64,000 bases of DNA from Acidobacteriota bacterium (lineage in GTDB: Bacteria; Acidobacteriota; Thermoanaerobaculia; Gp7-AA8). Numbering within the stretch: the first letter of the stretch is position 1; each line of letters starts with the position of its first letter. The notes below the pieces were generated by a model. It saw nothing but the letters and a program-made list of their open reading frames with translations. It was not told the DNA's origin and ran no database searches. The stretch lies in assembly GCA_021781455.1 (NCBI GenBank), contig JAJXWV010000084.1, forward strand, positions 62,001 through 126,000, read 5' to 3'. Made by a program: the position numbers and the translations under genes. This document shows positions 9,101 through 16,530 of the stretch, piece after piece.

Positions 9101-9279
9101 GCCAGATCCTGGGAACGGTCGTGGTGGCGGGCATGCTCGCCGCGACGTGCCTGGCGGTGTTCCTGATTCCGGTGCTGTTCGTGGTCGTGGAGCGCTTCGC
9201 CGGTGCCGAGCGACGGCTCGAGGCGAAGCTGGCGGACAGGGGGAACGAGCCGGAGGCGGCGCCAGGGGAGACGCATTAA
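6109..9279 (+). CDS. RND multidrug efflux pump, inner-membrane subunit (AcrB/MexB type, HAE1)
   Basis: 1056 aa, the usual length for proton-driven HAE1 pumps. It begins ARFFINRPIVAIVIAIVTVLVG (first membrane helix), has two large periplasmic loops and twelve predicted helices. The family motif GLVVDDAIVVVE in helix 4 contains the two adjacent aspartates needed for proton relay, and the GLAAKNAILIVEFA motif in helix 10 supplies the partner lysine. The segment SPALSAMLL marks helix 6. The preference for hydrophobic drugs or detergents is inferred from the family; the actual substrate is unknown. It sits between the adaptor and the outer-membrane channel, so all three parts of the pump are encoded together. 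Confidence 0.95.
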   Translation: MARFFINRPIVAIVIAIVTVLVGVVAMVGLPVAQFPDLVPPMIQIQTSYPGADALTVEQAVATPIEQQMNGAEDMLYLQSINASDGTMTERVTFDVGTDRNADQVEAQNRVAQAQASLPPEVNQFGLTYRKTQGVPMMLISLFSPKGTYDALFLGNYALINVNDALYRVPGVGQVLNFGASEYAMRIWVKPDQLAKLGLAVSDLTRAVQSQSTVNPAGQVGAEPAEKNQEFTYTVRAQGRLVTPEQFGNIVVRENSDGSVVRLRDVARVELGALSYKQIGRFKGKQSAIIAIFQAPGSNALAVAKGVRKAMAEVKQRFPQDMDYQVSVDTTAPVTEGIREIVLTFLEAMVLVILVVFLFLQNWRATMIPLVAVPVSLIGTFAAFPLLGFSINTLSLFGLVLAIGLVVDDAIVVVEAVEHHIEEGMTPRAATLQAMKEVSGPVVAIALILSSVFLPVAFMGGIQGRLNEQFAVTIAISVLISAFNALSLSPALSAMLLRPRKRGHGSLARIFGGFNRWFERATRGYVRLSDLLIRKAVIALVILVGFAAFSGLIGRKVPTSFVPDEDQGYFFLNVQLPDAASLQRTDAVARKIEKILDHTPGVASYNTVVGFSLLSFVSATYNGFFFVSLEPWGERTARGEDAKSLIAKLNQRFRAEIPEATIFGFMPPSIPGLGAAGGFSFWLQDRSGGSVQFLNENLQRFLEAARKRPELQNVTSTFRAAVPQVYVDVDRDKALKQGVPIGDVYASLQTFLGGTFINQFNRFGRQWRVFMQADAADRMTPDDIGRFYVRNNDGNMVPLSALTTVRQTSGPEYTQRFNLFRAAQITGSAAPGYSSGQAMDALEQVAARTLPREMGYDWSDLSYQEKKAAGTTTRVFALSIVFVFLILAALYESWSLPLSVLLSVPVAVFGAFTGLLLRKFDFDVYGQIGLVVLIGLAAKNAILIVEFAKAEFEQGKDLASAALHGARLRLRPILMTSFAFILGCVPLWFARGAGASSRQILGTVVVAGMLAATCLAVFLIPVLFVVVERFAGAERRLEAKLADRGNEPEAAPGETH

Positions 9280-9339
9280 TGAAGGGGACGGTTGGCAGGA
9301 CGCCGAAAGAGCGCGTTCTCGACGAAGGTTTCCGACGAG

Positions 9340-9409
9340 AAGGTCCCCTCGCCCCGCGGACGTTCGATTCGTGCGCGTGGTCCCATCGCGCCGCGGGGCG
9401 AGAGGACCT
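9340..9409. repeat. Inverted repeat between pump and channel genes
   Basis: AGGTCCCCTCGCCCCGCGG (from about 9341) and CCGCGGGGCGAGAGGACCT (to about 9409) can pair across ~30 bases. It lies in the spacer before the lipoprotein start of the channel gene and could modulate expression of the third gene, or simply be another REP-like element. If translation instead starts at the overlapping TAATG at 9279, it would be coding. Confidence 0.55.
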
Positions 9410-9428
9410 GAGCCGCCACTGCGCGTGG

Positions 9429-10814
9429 ATGTTTCGACCTCTCGCGCTCCTTGTGACCGTGATTCTTGCTGCCTGCACCGTCGGTCCGAACTATCACAAG
9501 CCGGCCGTCGCCGTACCCGATCAGTTCTATGGTGCGAGCGGCGCGTCGGCGGCTTCCATTGCCGACCAGCGGTGGTGGGACGTCTTTCGCGACCCGACTC
9601 TGCGGTCGTTGATCGACGAGGCGCTGAAGAACGGATACGACGTGCGCATTGCAGCGGCGCGGGTCGAGGAGGCGCGGGCGCGGTACGGCATCGCCGGCGC
9701 GGCCCGAGTTCCAGCCGTCGGCTACGGGGCCAGCGTCGATCGCGGCCACACATCGACGTACGCGAATCCGAGCGATGTCACGGGAAGCCTGATCATCGCC
9801 AACGTCAACGTGTCGTGGGAAGCCGACCTGTGGGGTCGCATCCGGCGGCTCGACGAAGCGGCGCGGGCGCAGTACCTCGCGACGGAGGAGGGCAGAAGAG
9901 GCGTGATCCTGTCGCTCGTCTCCGAAGTGGCGTCGGCCTATTTCGATCTGCGCGAGCTCGACGAGGAGCTGGATATCGCCCGCCGCACACGCGCGTCATT
10001 CCAGGACACCTACGACCTCTTTCACCGCCAACTGGTGGGCGGGACCGCCTCGGCGCTGGAAACGTCCCGCGCGGAAGCGGCCCTGGCCAACGAGTCCGGC
10101 CAGATCCCGTTCCTCGAGCAGCAGATCGCCGCGAAGGAAAACCAGCTGAACTTTCTTCTCGGCCGCATGCCGGGACCGATCCCGCGCGGCGCGTCGCTCG
10201 GGGACCAGCCGGTCCCGCCGGACGTGCCGGCGGGACTGCCGGCCTCGCTTCTGTTGAGGCGGCCGGACGTCCGGCAGTCCGAGGAGCTCCTCATCGCGGC
10301 CAACGCCAACATCGGAGTGGCCGAGGCGGCGTTCTATCCGACGCTGAGCCTGACCGGGGTGTTAGGCGGGCAGAGCCCGGAGCTGTCGACGCTGCTCAAC
10401 AGCGGCCGGGCCTGGACGATCGGTGCGAGCCTGCTCGGCCCGATTTTCCAGGGCGGACGGCTCCGCGCCCAGAAGCAGGTCGCACTCGCCCAGTTCGAGG
10501 AGGCGAAGCTCGCCTACGAGCAGGACGTGACGAACGCCCTCGGTGAAGCGTCGACGTCGATCGTGGCGCTGCAGAAGTTCGGCGAAGAAGAGCAGCAGCG
10601 CGCGCGCGCCGTTGCCGCCGATCGCGAGGCGGTGAGGCTGGCCACGCTTCGGTACGAGTCCGGCCTGTCCGCCTACTTCGAGGTCCTCGATGCCATGCAG
10701 CAGCTCCTGTCCGCCGAAAACGAGCTGGCCCGGACGCGCCGCGACCGGCTGGTGGCGCTGACCCAGTTGTACCGCGCGTTAGGCGGCGGCTGGAACCAGC
10801 AGGGAGCGCGCTAG
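9429..10814 (+). CDS. NodT/OprM-type outer-membrane efflux lipoprotein (TolC family)
   Basis: 461 aa. A type II signal with lipobox LAAC is followed by TVGPNYHKPAV, the hallmark N-terminus of OprM/NodT proteins. Then come two repeated TolC-type alpha-helical and beta-barrel segments, seen as SWEADLWGRIRR, the long helix around LVSEVASAYFDLRELDEELDIA, RRPDVRQSEELLIAANANIGVAEAAFYPTL and GGRLRAQ. It forms the outer-membrane channel for the pump encoded upstream. I place the start at 9429, where the signal peptide begins. The frame is also open back to an ATG overlapping the pump stop (TAATG at 9279), but that would put 50 unlikely residues before the signal. Confidence 0.9.
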   Translation: MFRPLALLVTVILAACTVGPNYHKPAVAVPDQFYGASGASAASIADQRWWDVFRDPTLRSLIDEALKNGYDVRIAAARVEEARARYGIAGAARVPAVGYGASVDRGHTSTYANPSDVTGSLIIANVNVSWEADLWGRIRRLDEAARAQYLATEEGRRGVILSLVSEVASAYFDLRELDEELDIARRTRASFQDTYDLFHRQLVGGTASALETSRAEAALANESGQIPFLEQQIAAKENQLNFLLGRMPGPIPRGASLGDQPVPPDVPAGLPASLLLRRPDVRQSEELLIAANANIGVAEAAFYPTLSLTGVLGGQSPELSTLLNSGRAWTIGASLLGPIFQGGRLRAQKQVALAQFEEAKLAYEQDVTNALGEASTSIVALQKFGEEEQQRARAVAADREAVRLATLRYESGLSAYFEVLDAMQQLLSAENELARTRRDRLVALTQLYRALGGGWNQQGAR

Positions 10815-10890
10815 GGACGCGCTGCAGCGCGTCCGCAGCTCTCGTGCCTTCCCACCGCCCGGAGTTGCGGACGCGCTGCTGCGCGTCCCT
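10814..10890. repeat. Repeat family B, copy 1 (long hairpin around GGACGCGCTGC)
   Basis: Arms GGGACGCGCTGCAGCGCGTC and GCGGACGCGCTGCTGCGCGT flank a CTCTCGTGCCTTC spacer. Other copies are at 22211, 24363, 33566 and 41993. Here it directly follows the stop of the efflux channel gene and may act as a transcription end or mRNA-stabilising hairpin. Confidence 0.8.
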
Positions 10891-10901
10891 GCCGCCGGGT
10901 T

Positions 10902-11146
10902 TCACACGGGCGGCCGCACGTTGCCGTACTCGTAGCGGCTCGAGCGATGGCTCGTGCCGAGGCTGCCGCCAACGTCGACGTCGATGTCCTGGCGCAGCAT
11001 GAGCCCCGTGGTTTTCGAGATCCATGTCTTCGTATCATGGCGTCGAATATCGGCTGGCATGCGGCGTTCGATGCGCGAGCAGGAGCGGTGAGCCATGGCG
11101 CGGAGAACAGCAGAATCGCGGCGATAGACCGAATCGATCGATGCAT
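10902..11146 (-). pseudogene. Remnant of a secreted protein gene (internal deletion and frameshift)
   Basis: Two frames together look like the two ends of one secreted protein. The first frame starts at 11146 with a good signal peptide (MHRSIRSIAAILLFSAPWLT..ARAS) followed by NAACQPIFDAM. Around 11045 the sense passes to another frame that reads DTKTWISKTTGLMLRQDIDVDVGG and ends RYEYGNVRPPV. The ending has the look of a conserved C-terminus, and the middle of the protein is missing. I therefore read it as a gene that lost its central part with a frame change. I recall similar C-termini in uncharacterised LolA-like secreted proteins, but could not verify this. Confidence 0.5.
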
Positions 11147-11180
11147 GGGGGAAAACCTGCGGCCGAAGTAAGCGGCCCGC

Positions 11181-11232
11181 CATTAAGTCCGCGTTAACCG
11201 AAAACTTCCTGCACAGTCAACGACTTGGAGAG
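11181..11232 (-). promoter_or_regulatory. Upstream module, degenerate copy 4
   Basis: On the plus strand it reads ATTAAG, 7 bases, TTAAC, then TGCACAG about 15 bases later and TTGGAG. The same order and spacing occur in the three modules at 14924, 21045 and 21749. It lies between the broken gene at 10902-11146 and the winged-helix regulator starting at 11310, with the same relation to the broken gene as the other modules have to their genes. Confidence 0.4.
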
Positions 11233-11309
11233 ATGTCTCAATCGGGTCCCGATTTGAGCGTGGTACGATTTTCCAAAAGTCATCGCGGCCCCTGTTTCCC
11301 ACGATCATC

Positions 11310-13916
11310 ATGGGTGGTTCCCAGCCAAAGCTTCGCCAGCGCTTCGGTCCCTTTGAGCTGGACCCCGTCGAGGGGAGCCTCACGCGCAATGGAACCCGCG
11401 TGCGGTTACAGGACCTGCCGTTTCGCCTGCTCGTCCTTCTCGTGGAAAGGCAGGGCGAGATCGTGACGCGCGAGGAAACCCGCCAGCGCCTCTGGCCCGA
11501 GAACACGTTCGTCGAGTTCGACAACAGTCTGGGCGTGGCGATTCGGAAGGTCCGGGAGGCTCTGCACGACGATGCCGAGAGTCCGCGATATGTCGAGACC
11601 ATCCCTCGCCGCGGCTATCGGTTTCTGGCGCCGGTCACGGAGAGCGGCACGGCCCCCACCACACCCGCCCGCCCTCACGCCCGCCCGTCGAGCGCGATCG
11701 TTCTCGTGTCGCTCGTGGCGCTCGCGCTGTTGCTCGTTTACTGGGGCATTCTCTATTTTCGTGCGCCGGCGGCGCCGCAGACCCCCGTTCGCCGCTCTGT
11801 CGCCGTTCTTGGCTTTCGCAATCTGCCGGGGGACCCTGGCGACAACTGGCTGTCTGCAGCCTTCTCCGAGATGGTCAGCACGGAGCTCGCGGCCGGTGGC
11901 GAACTGCGCCTCATTTCCGGCGAGGATGTGTCCCGCGCCAAGAGCGAGCTTCCTCTCGCCGACGAGGACAGCCTGGCCCGCTCCACGCTGGCGCGTTTGC
12001 GGGCCAATCCGGGCGCGGACGTAGTCGTGCTCGGCTCGTATACGCGCCTAACGGGCGAGGAGCCGAATCGCATCCGTCTCGATCTTCGTGTGCAGGACAC
12101 CGGCACGGGTGCGACCATCTTCGAACAGGCCTTTACTGGCAGGCAGGAGAATCTGTTCGACCTGGTCAACCAGGCGGGCGCCCGTCTTCGAGAGAGCCTC
12201 GGTGTGAGGCCTCTTACTCCGCAGATCGCGGCGGCGGCCCGTGCCGCACTTCCTTCGAATCAGCCGGCGCTGCAGTTCTTCACGGAAGGCCTGGCTCGCT
12301 CAAGGGCATTCGATTTTCTAGGCGCCCGCGACGTGCTGATCAAGGCTATCGCCGCCGACCCCGACTATCCGCTGGCCCACTCGGCGCTGGCCGATGCCTG
12401 GGATCACCTTGGCTACAATGCCAACGCTCTGGCCGAGACCCGGCGCGCGATGCAGCTCTCCGACAAGCTCTCGCGTGAGGAGCGCCTGCTCGTCGAGGGC
12501 CGATACCGCGAGGAGATCAACGACTGGCCCGGCGCGGTTGCCAGCTATCAAGATCTGTTCAACCTCTTTCATGACGACCTCGACGATGGACTGCGGCTGG
12601 CTTCGGCTCAACGCCGGGTGAACCCCGCGGACTGCCTGCGTACGTTGGAGACTCTGCGCCACCTTCGTTATCCCGCCGGCGCCGATCCCCGTATCGATAT
12701 GGAGGAGGCCTCGGCCTGGATCAACCACGATCTCGCCAAGGCGCATGCCGCCGCGGAACGCGCCGTGGTCAAAGGAAACGCGCAGGGCTCGCATCTTCTG
12801 GTGGCTCGTGCATACGGAATCCTCTGCCAGCAGGGAACCGACGGCGGGACATCCTCGACAGAGGCCATCAGCGCCTGCGAGAACGCCCGGGAGAGCTACG
12901 CCGCCGCCGGAGATCGTAACAACGAGGCGCGCACGTCGAACGACCTTGCCGGCGTCTACTTCGAGCAGGGCGACCTCGCGCGGGCGGAAGCGATGTGGCG
13001 CGAGGCCATCCCCAAGTTTCGTGAGGTCGGCGACACCGAGGGGCTCGCGGCCGCTTCCAACAACCTGGGCGATGTCTTCCTGCTCCAGGGAAATCTGGAC
13101 GAGGCGAAGAGATCTCTGGAGCTATCGATTCCGGACTATCAGGCCATCGAGGACAAGGACGGCATCGCGCGCGCCCTCAACGATCTCGGCGACGTGTCGC
13201 GCCAGAAGGGTGATCTCGAGGCGGCGTTGACGACGTACCAGCAGGCCAGGGCCACCGCCGATGAGATCAACGACAAGAGCGTGATCGCCGACGTGCTGGA
13301 CGGGCGCGGAGATGTGCTCGCCGATCAGGGCGATCTGGCGGCGGCGCGGAAGTCTTACCTGGAATCGCTGGCATTGCGAAAGCAAGCTGGAGAAAAGCAG
13401 ACCGCTGCGGAGACCAATGTTGCACTGGCACGACTTGCCATCGAGGAGGGGAACGCTTCTCAGGCCGAGACAGCCATGCGCGAATCCATGCGCCAATTTC
13501 ATCAGGAGCGTCAGTCCGATGATGAACTGGCCGCGATCACCGTCCTGATTCAGGCGCTCTGCACGGAGGGAAAGATCGCGGCGGCACAGGCGGAGGTCGA
13601 GGCGGCGCTCCCGCTTTCGACGGAGTGCCAAAACCATCGTATCGGCCTCGAATTCGCGCTGGCCGCGGCGCGGGCGACGCTCGCGTCGGGGCAGCCCGAA
13701 TCCGCGAAGCGGCGGTTGGAGCAGATCGTTCAGGATGCACGCGCGCACCGATTCGCGGGTCTTGAATTCGAGGCTCGCCTGGCATTGGCGGAGCTGTCGA
13801 AGGCGGGCGGCCAGACCGCGGCGGCGCGCAAGCAACTCGAGTCCCTGGAGAACGCGGCGCGTGCGAAGGGCTTCGGCCTCATCGCTCGCAAGGCTTCGGC
13901 CGCGCGCACCAGCTGA
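11310..13916 (+). CDS. Membrane-anchored winged-helix regulator with TolB-like and TPR domains (CadC/ToxR-like)
   Basis: 868 aa. Residues ~10-110 form an OmpR/ToxR-type winged helix: FGPFELDPVEGSLTRNGTRVRL, LQDLPFRLLVLLVERQGEIVTRE, and the recognition and wing part ending ETIPRRGYRFLAPV. A single membrane helix (IVLVSLVALALLLVYWGILYF, ~129-150) follows, then a TolB/FlgO-like segment (VAVLGFRNLPGD) that in related proteins precedes the repeats. From about residue 310 there are many TPR units (e.g. ALNDLGDVSRQKGDLEAALTTYQQA). The DNA-binding part would be cytoplasmic and the TPRs outside, so it may relay an envelope signal directly to promoters. There is no receiver domain. The nearby repeated upstream modules are plausible but unproven targets. 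Confidence 0.88.
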   Translation: MGGSQPKLRQRFGPFELDPVEGSLTRNGTRVRLQDLPFRLLVLLVERQGEIVTREETRQRLWPENTFVEFDNSLGVAIRKVREALHDDAESPRYVETIPRRGYRFLAPVTESGTAPTTPARPHARPSSAIVLVSLVALALLLVYWGILYFRAPAAPQTPVRRSVAVLGFRNLPGDPGDNWLSAAFSEMVSTELAAGGELRLISGEDVSRAKSELPLADEDSLARSTLARLRANPGADVVVLGSYTRLTGEEPNRIRLDLRVQDTGTGATIFEQAFTGRQENLFDLVNQAGARLRESLGVRPLTPQIAAAARAALPSNQPALQFFTEGLARSRAFDFLGARDVLIKAIAADPDYPLAHSALADAWDHLGYNANALAETRRAMQLSDKLSREERLLVEGRYREEINDWPGAVASYQDLFNLFHDDLDDGLRLASAQRRVNPADCLRTLETLRHLRYPAGADPRIDMEEASAWINHDLAKAHAAAERAVVKGNAQGSHLLVARAYGILCQQGTDGGTSSTEAISACENARESYAAAGDRNNEARTSNDLAGVYFEQGDLARAEAMWREAIPKFREVGDTEGLAAASNNLGDVFLLQGNLDEAKRSLELSIPDYQAIEDKDGIARALNDLGDVSRQKGDLEAALTTYQQARATADEINDKSVIADVLDGRGDVLADQGDLAAARKSYLESLALRKQAGEKQTAAETNVALARLAIEEGNASQAETAMRESMRQFHQERQSDDELAAITVLIQALCTEGKIAAAQAEVEAALPLSTECQNHRIGLEFALAAARATLASGQPESAKRRLEQIVQDARAHRFAGLEFEARLALAELSKAGGQTAAARKQLESLENAARAKGFGLIARKASAARTS

Positions 13917-13935
13917 CGTCACCGCGCGAGCGGTT

Positions 13936-14874
13936 TCAAATCCGGCCGGCGAGCGTCCGCGCCAGAGGCTTGATCGCTTCGACGCTGCAGGGGCAGGTCA
14001 TGTAAAGGATGCGCACCAGCTTGTCGCCCTTGCGGAACATCAGGATCGAGCCGGCCGTGTCGAAGGCCTGGTCACCGATGCCCTCAATGGGTGCTTCCTT
14101 CGGGCCGATGTTGCCCAGCACGTTCTGGTTCAGCTTCAGCTGGAAATCCGCCGCGTTGTTGTCGACGGAGAAGGCGAGAACGGGGACCTTTCCGTTGCTC
14201 TGCAGGTCGCTGTCACGAGGGTGTTCGGCCTGATAGGACTTGAAGAATCCGCCGGCGATCGTCTGGAGCATCTGCTGCTGGTTCCCGTCGGCTCCTTTTT
14301 GCGCGGCCATGGCCGACATGTGCTTCGCGGTCATGTCGGCCTGCGTTCCGGCGGCGAGGTAGGAGCAGCCGTCGTCGGTGGGCTGGATGCCGATGATGGG
14401 CACGCCGATGGCCTGACCCACCTCGTCCGTGCTGAGCATCCTGCAGTAGTCGATGTGCGCGCTCGTCGTGGCGGAGCTGTCCGCGCTGGCGGCGTGATCG
14501 CTCGCGCTCGAGTCGCTCGTGTTGGAAACACTCGTACTCGAACCGGTCGTGCCGGAACCGGTCGTGTTCAACAGACTCTCTTTCACTTCGTGTACTTTCT
14601 GGCTGACGCGATGCGCCACGTAGTAGATGCCTCCCGCAGCCAGCGCGGCGCCGACGAAGAGAATGACGACCAGGGCGATGGCGAGCTTGGCGAGCGGACT
14701 GCTCTTCGCGGCCGTGGCCGCCGCCGGCTGGTATGCGGGCTGCTGCTGTGCCTGCTGCGCGGCGGGTTGTGCCTGCTGCGCGCTCGGTTGTGCCTGCTGT
14801 ACGTTCGCGCCGCAGCCGGGACAGAACGCCCCTCCACTCAACGGTGATCCACAGGAACTGCAGAAGCTCGCCAT
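13936..14874 (-). CDS. Zinc-ribbon membrane protein with extracytoplasmic domain
   Basis: 312 aa of unrecognised function. An N-terminal zinc ribbon (CSSCG ... CPGCG, cysteines near 5, 8, 18, 21) is followed by a Gln/Ala-rich linker, one membrane helix (about 63-90, LAIALVVILFVGAALAAGG) and a Ser/Thr-rich stretch. The C-terminal domain begins about HIDYCRMLSTDEVGQAIGVP and ends RILYMTCPCSVEAIKPLA; it looks like a lipoprotein-type sensor or binding domain. The start at 14874 has an AAAGGAGGG site. The first ~27 codons and the upstream DNA are almost identical to those of the gene at 19787-20998, although the rest of the two proteins is unrelated. This implies a recent duplication or conversion of the 5' end. 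Confidence 0.75.
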   Translation of the reverse strand: MASFCSSCGSPLSGGAFCPGCGANVQQAQPSAQQAQPAAQQAQQQPAYQPAAATAAKSSPLAKLAIALVVILFVGAALAAGGIYYVAHRVSQKVHEVKESLLNTTGSGTTGSSTSVSNTSDSSASDHAASADSSATTSAHIDYCRMLSTDEVGQAIGVPIIGIQPTDDGCSYLAAGTQADMTAKHMSAMAAQKGADGNQQQMLQTIAGGFFKSYQAEHPRDSDLQSNGKVPVLAFSVDNNAADFQLKLNQNVLGNIGPKEAPIEGIGDQAFDTAGSILMFRKGDKLVRILYMTCPCSVEAIKPLARTLAGRI

Positions 14875-14923
14875 GCTCGACCCTCCTTTGATTGATTTGT
14901 GAGGACCAATGTGGGCATCGCGG

Positions 14924-15012
14924 CGCGGGCGGTCAATGAAACAGCGCTTTAAGCGTGGACTAACAGCGAAGTGTCAATTGCACAGCAGGTTGTGGAGGCT
15001 CATTAACTGTCC
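14924..15012 (-). promoter_or_regulatory. Shared upstream module, copy 1 (of zinc-ribbon gene at 13936)
   Basis: About 90 bp nearly identical to 21045-21133 and clearly related to 21749-21840. On the minus strand it contains TTGACACTTCGCTGTTAGTC, with a TTGACA that could be a -35 box and a weak CTTAAA 17-18 bp later. GTTAAT and CTGTGC words lie upstream. It stands about 50-140 bp before the start codon. Confidence 0.55.
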
Positions 15013-15084
15013 AGGAGAGCACGCGGACGCCTCCTTCGGCGATGCGCCCTGGAACAGGAGCAGCCAGGACGCCGGGAAGTTGAT

Positions 15085-15124
15085 TCGGGATCGCGTTGGG
15101 ATGGCGCTTTGTCGTTCCGTCTCC
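15085..15124 (-). pseudogene. Duplicated scrap of the lipoprotein gene start
   Basis: This stretch matches the first codons of the lipoprotein gene at 17702-17947 (GACAAA(C/G)CGCCATCCCAACG), but the start codon is ACG instead of ATG and the match stops after ~40 bp. It directly follows the lipoprotein gene at 15125-15703, just as the intact copy follows a scrap of that gene at 17957-18046. So the two loci are the halves of one duplication. Confidence 0.5.
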
Positions 15125-15703
15125 CTACTTGCCCGGTCGCGTTGCATACGGCAGGTCGAATTTGCCGTCCGTGATCGCCGCGGTCTCATGGTCCTCATCG
15201 CTCACGTGAATCACGCGCCCGGAGAAGGTCCCGGTGACCCGGGTCGCGCTGTTGCTGTCGATCGAGACCGTCATTTCGTCGTTGCGGTACTGGTCGTCCC
15301 CGCCGCCCGTCACCGCGAGCGAGTATTTCGGATCGCTCGTGCCGCGGATTGTCGTCGTGCCGTGATCGGCAACCGTGAAATGCAGGTGAGGCCACGCGCC
15401 GGGATAGTGACTGATGTCGTTCAATTCGAACGTGATGAGCCCATCGCCCTTGTGCCTGGCCACGTTGACGATCTGGAGCATGTCCGTGTCCGAGCCTGAC
15501 GCCGGCTTGCCGTTGAAGACGAACGAGAAGCTGGTCTTCAAGACGTCGCCACTGGATGCTCCGCGCGATGCGGAGCTCGTCGCCGGAGATCCGGCGCTGG
15601 TTGCTGCATCCGTGCCGCTCGAGCTCCCTGCTTCTCGCGAACATGCTGTGATCGCGACAAGAATGCCAGTCAAAACGATGCTTCGGACCCGTGGGATGTT
15701 CAT
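15125..15703 (-). CDS. Hypothetical lipoprotein
   Basis: 192 aa, not recognised. The N-terminus MNIPRVRSIVLTGILVAITAC is a lipoprotein signal with the modified cysteine in ITAC. A Ser/Ala/Gly-rich tether of ~35 residues follows, then a compact beta-rich domain (KTSFSFVFNGKPASGSDTDM, ITFELNDISHYPGAWPHLHF, VTGTFSGRVIHVSDEDHE). Its layout is like small secreted beta-sandwich domains of unknown role. The start at 15703 is used because it begins the signal; the frame is open 24 codons further but with no export signal there. A decayed fragment of a second copy is at 17957-18046. Confidence 0.65.
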   Translation of the reverse strand: MNIPRVRSIVLTGILVAITACSREAGSSSGTDAATSAGSPATSSASRGASSGDVLKTSFSFVFNGKPASGSDTDMLQIVNVARHKGDGLITFELNDISHYPGAWPHLHFTVADHGTTTIRGTSDPKYSLAVTGGGDDQYRNDEMTVSIDSNSATRVTGTFSGRVIHVSDEDHETAAITDGKFDLPYATRPGK

Positions 15704-15816
15704 GATCGTCTCCCCTCTCCAGCTTGTGAGGCCGGTGGCGTTCGAAGGCTCGCCACACGTCGCAAAGAAACTCATGGCTGTCTGATCAGGATTTGCTCAT
15801 CGTTACGGGTGAGCGC

Positions 15817-16530
15817 CTAGCCACCACCGTCGGGTGGCTCCGAGGGGTTTGTATTGCCAACGGTCGCATCTGGCACCGACGCATCGGGTGGATCGTCCTG
15901 CGGGTAATCCTCCGGGCTGCCGGTGTTGAACGTCTCTTTGACGGTGTCCTTTGCGGCGTCCTTCAAGCCTTCCTCTACACCTTCCTTGGCGGCCGTCCAC
16001 AGCGGGTTGCCGACACCCTCGGCTACTCCCTCCAGACCCCCGGTGGCCAGACCACCGGCAATCGCGTTGCCGACCGGGTCGTCCTCCAGAGGCGGGTCGG
16101 GTGACTGGGGTGCGTCTACTTGACCTGTAGTCGTGGTCCCATCAGGTCCCTGGGTGGTCTGGGTTCCATCCGGCCGAGTCGTCGCCGTGAACCCGTCGGG
16201 ATCCTGGACGGTCCTCGTGCCGTCCGTCCCCTGAGTCACCTTCGTCCCGTCCGGATAAGTCGTCGTAGTGGGTCCCGTGGCGCTGGTCGTCGTCACCGTT
16301 CCGTCCGGAGCTTTGGTCGACGTCGTCCCATCCGGATTGGGCCATGTAAGGCTGCCATCTGGACCGGCGGTCGTGCCGGGAGGATACAGCTCTGACATCG
16401 GTGTGAGTCCGCCAAGCGCTCCCACCGCCCCTGCTGCACCGCCCGCCATTCCCGCCGCGCCCGGAATCACGTTGCCACTGCTCGCGCAGCTCGCGCACCA
16501 GTGCATCACGATCGCGAAGATGTCGATCAT
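15817..16530 (-). CDS. Hypothetical Thr/Pro/Asp/Gly-repeat protein
   Basis: 237 aa. After a short hydrophobic, Cys-containing start (IFAIVMHWCASCASS) and a Gly/Ala-rich segment, residues ~50-140 are repeats of the form PDGT(x)TT (PDGTTSTKAPDGTVTTT, YPDGTKVTQGTDGTRTVQ), resembling RHS/YD-like or cell-surface spacer repeats. The C-terminal part is acidic and Pro-rich. Repeats of this kind are usually extracellular, but no clear signal peptide is seen. It overlaps the PrsW-like gene by 4 bp (ATGA at 16527-16530) and so is translated with it. It might be cargo or substrate of that protease, which is only inference. Confidence 0.6.
   Translation of the reverse strand: MIDIFAIVMHWCASCASSGNVIPGAAGMAGGAAGAVGALGGLTPMSELYPPGTTAGPDGSLTWPNPDGTTSTKAPDGTVTTTSATGPTTTTYPDGTKVTQGTDGTRTVQDPDGFTATTRPDGTQTTQGPDGTTTTGQVDAPQSPDPPLEDDPVGNAIAGGLATGGLEGVAEGVGNPLWTAAKEGVEEGLKDAAKDTVKETFNTGSPEDYPQDDPPDASVPDATVGNTNPSEPPDGGG

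Noticed and set aside
4900-9753. 1617-aa open frame on the minus strand across the efflux operon
   Set aside because: It is the antisense shadow of three clear RND genes. Composition is Arg/His/Asp-rich without any domain, as expected for the reverse frame of GC-rich coding DNA.
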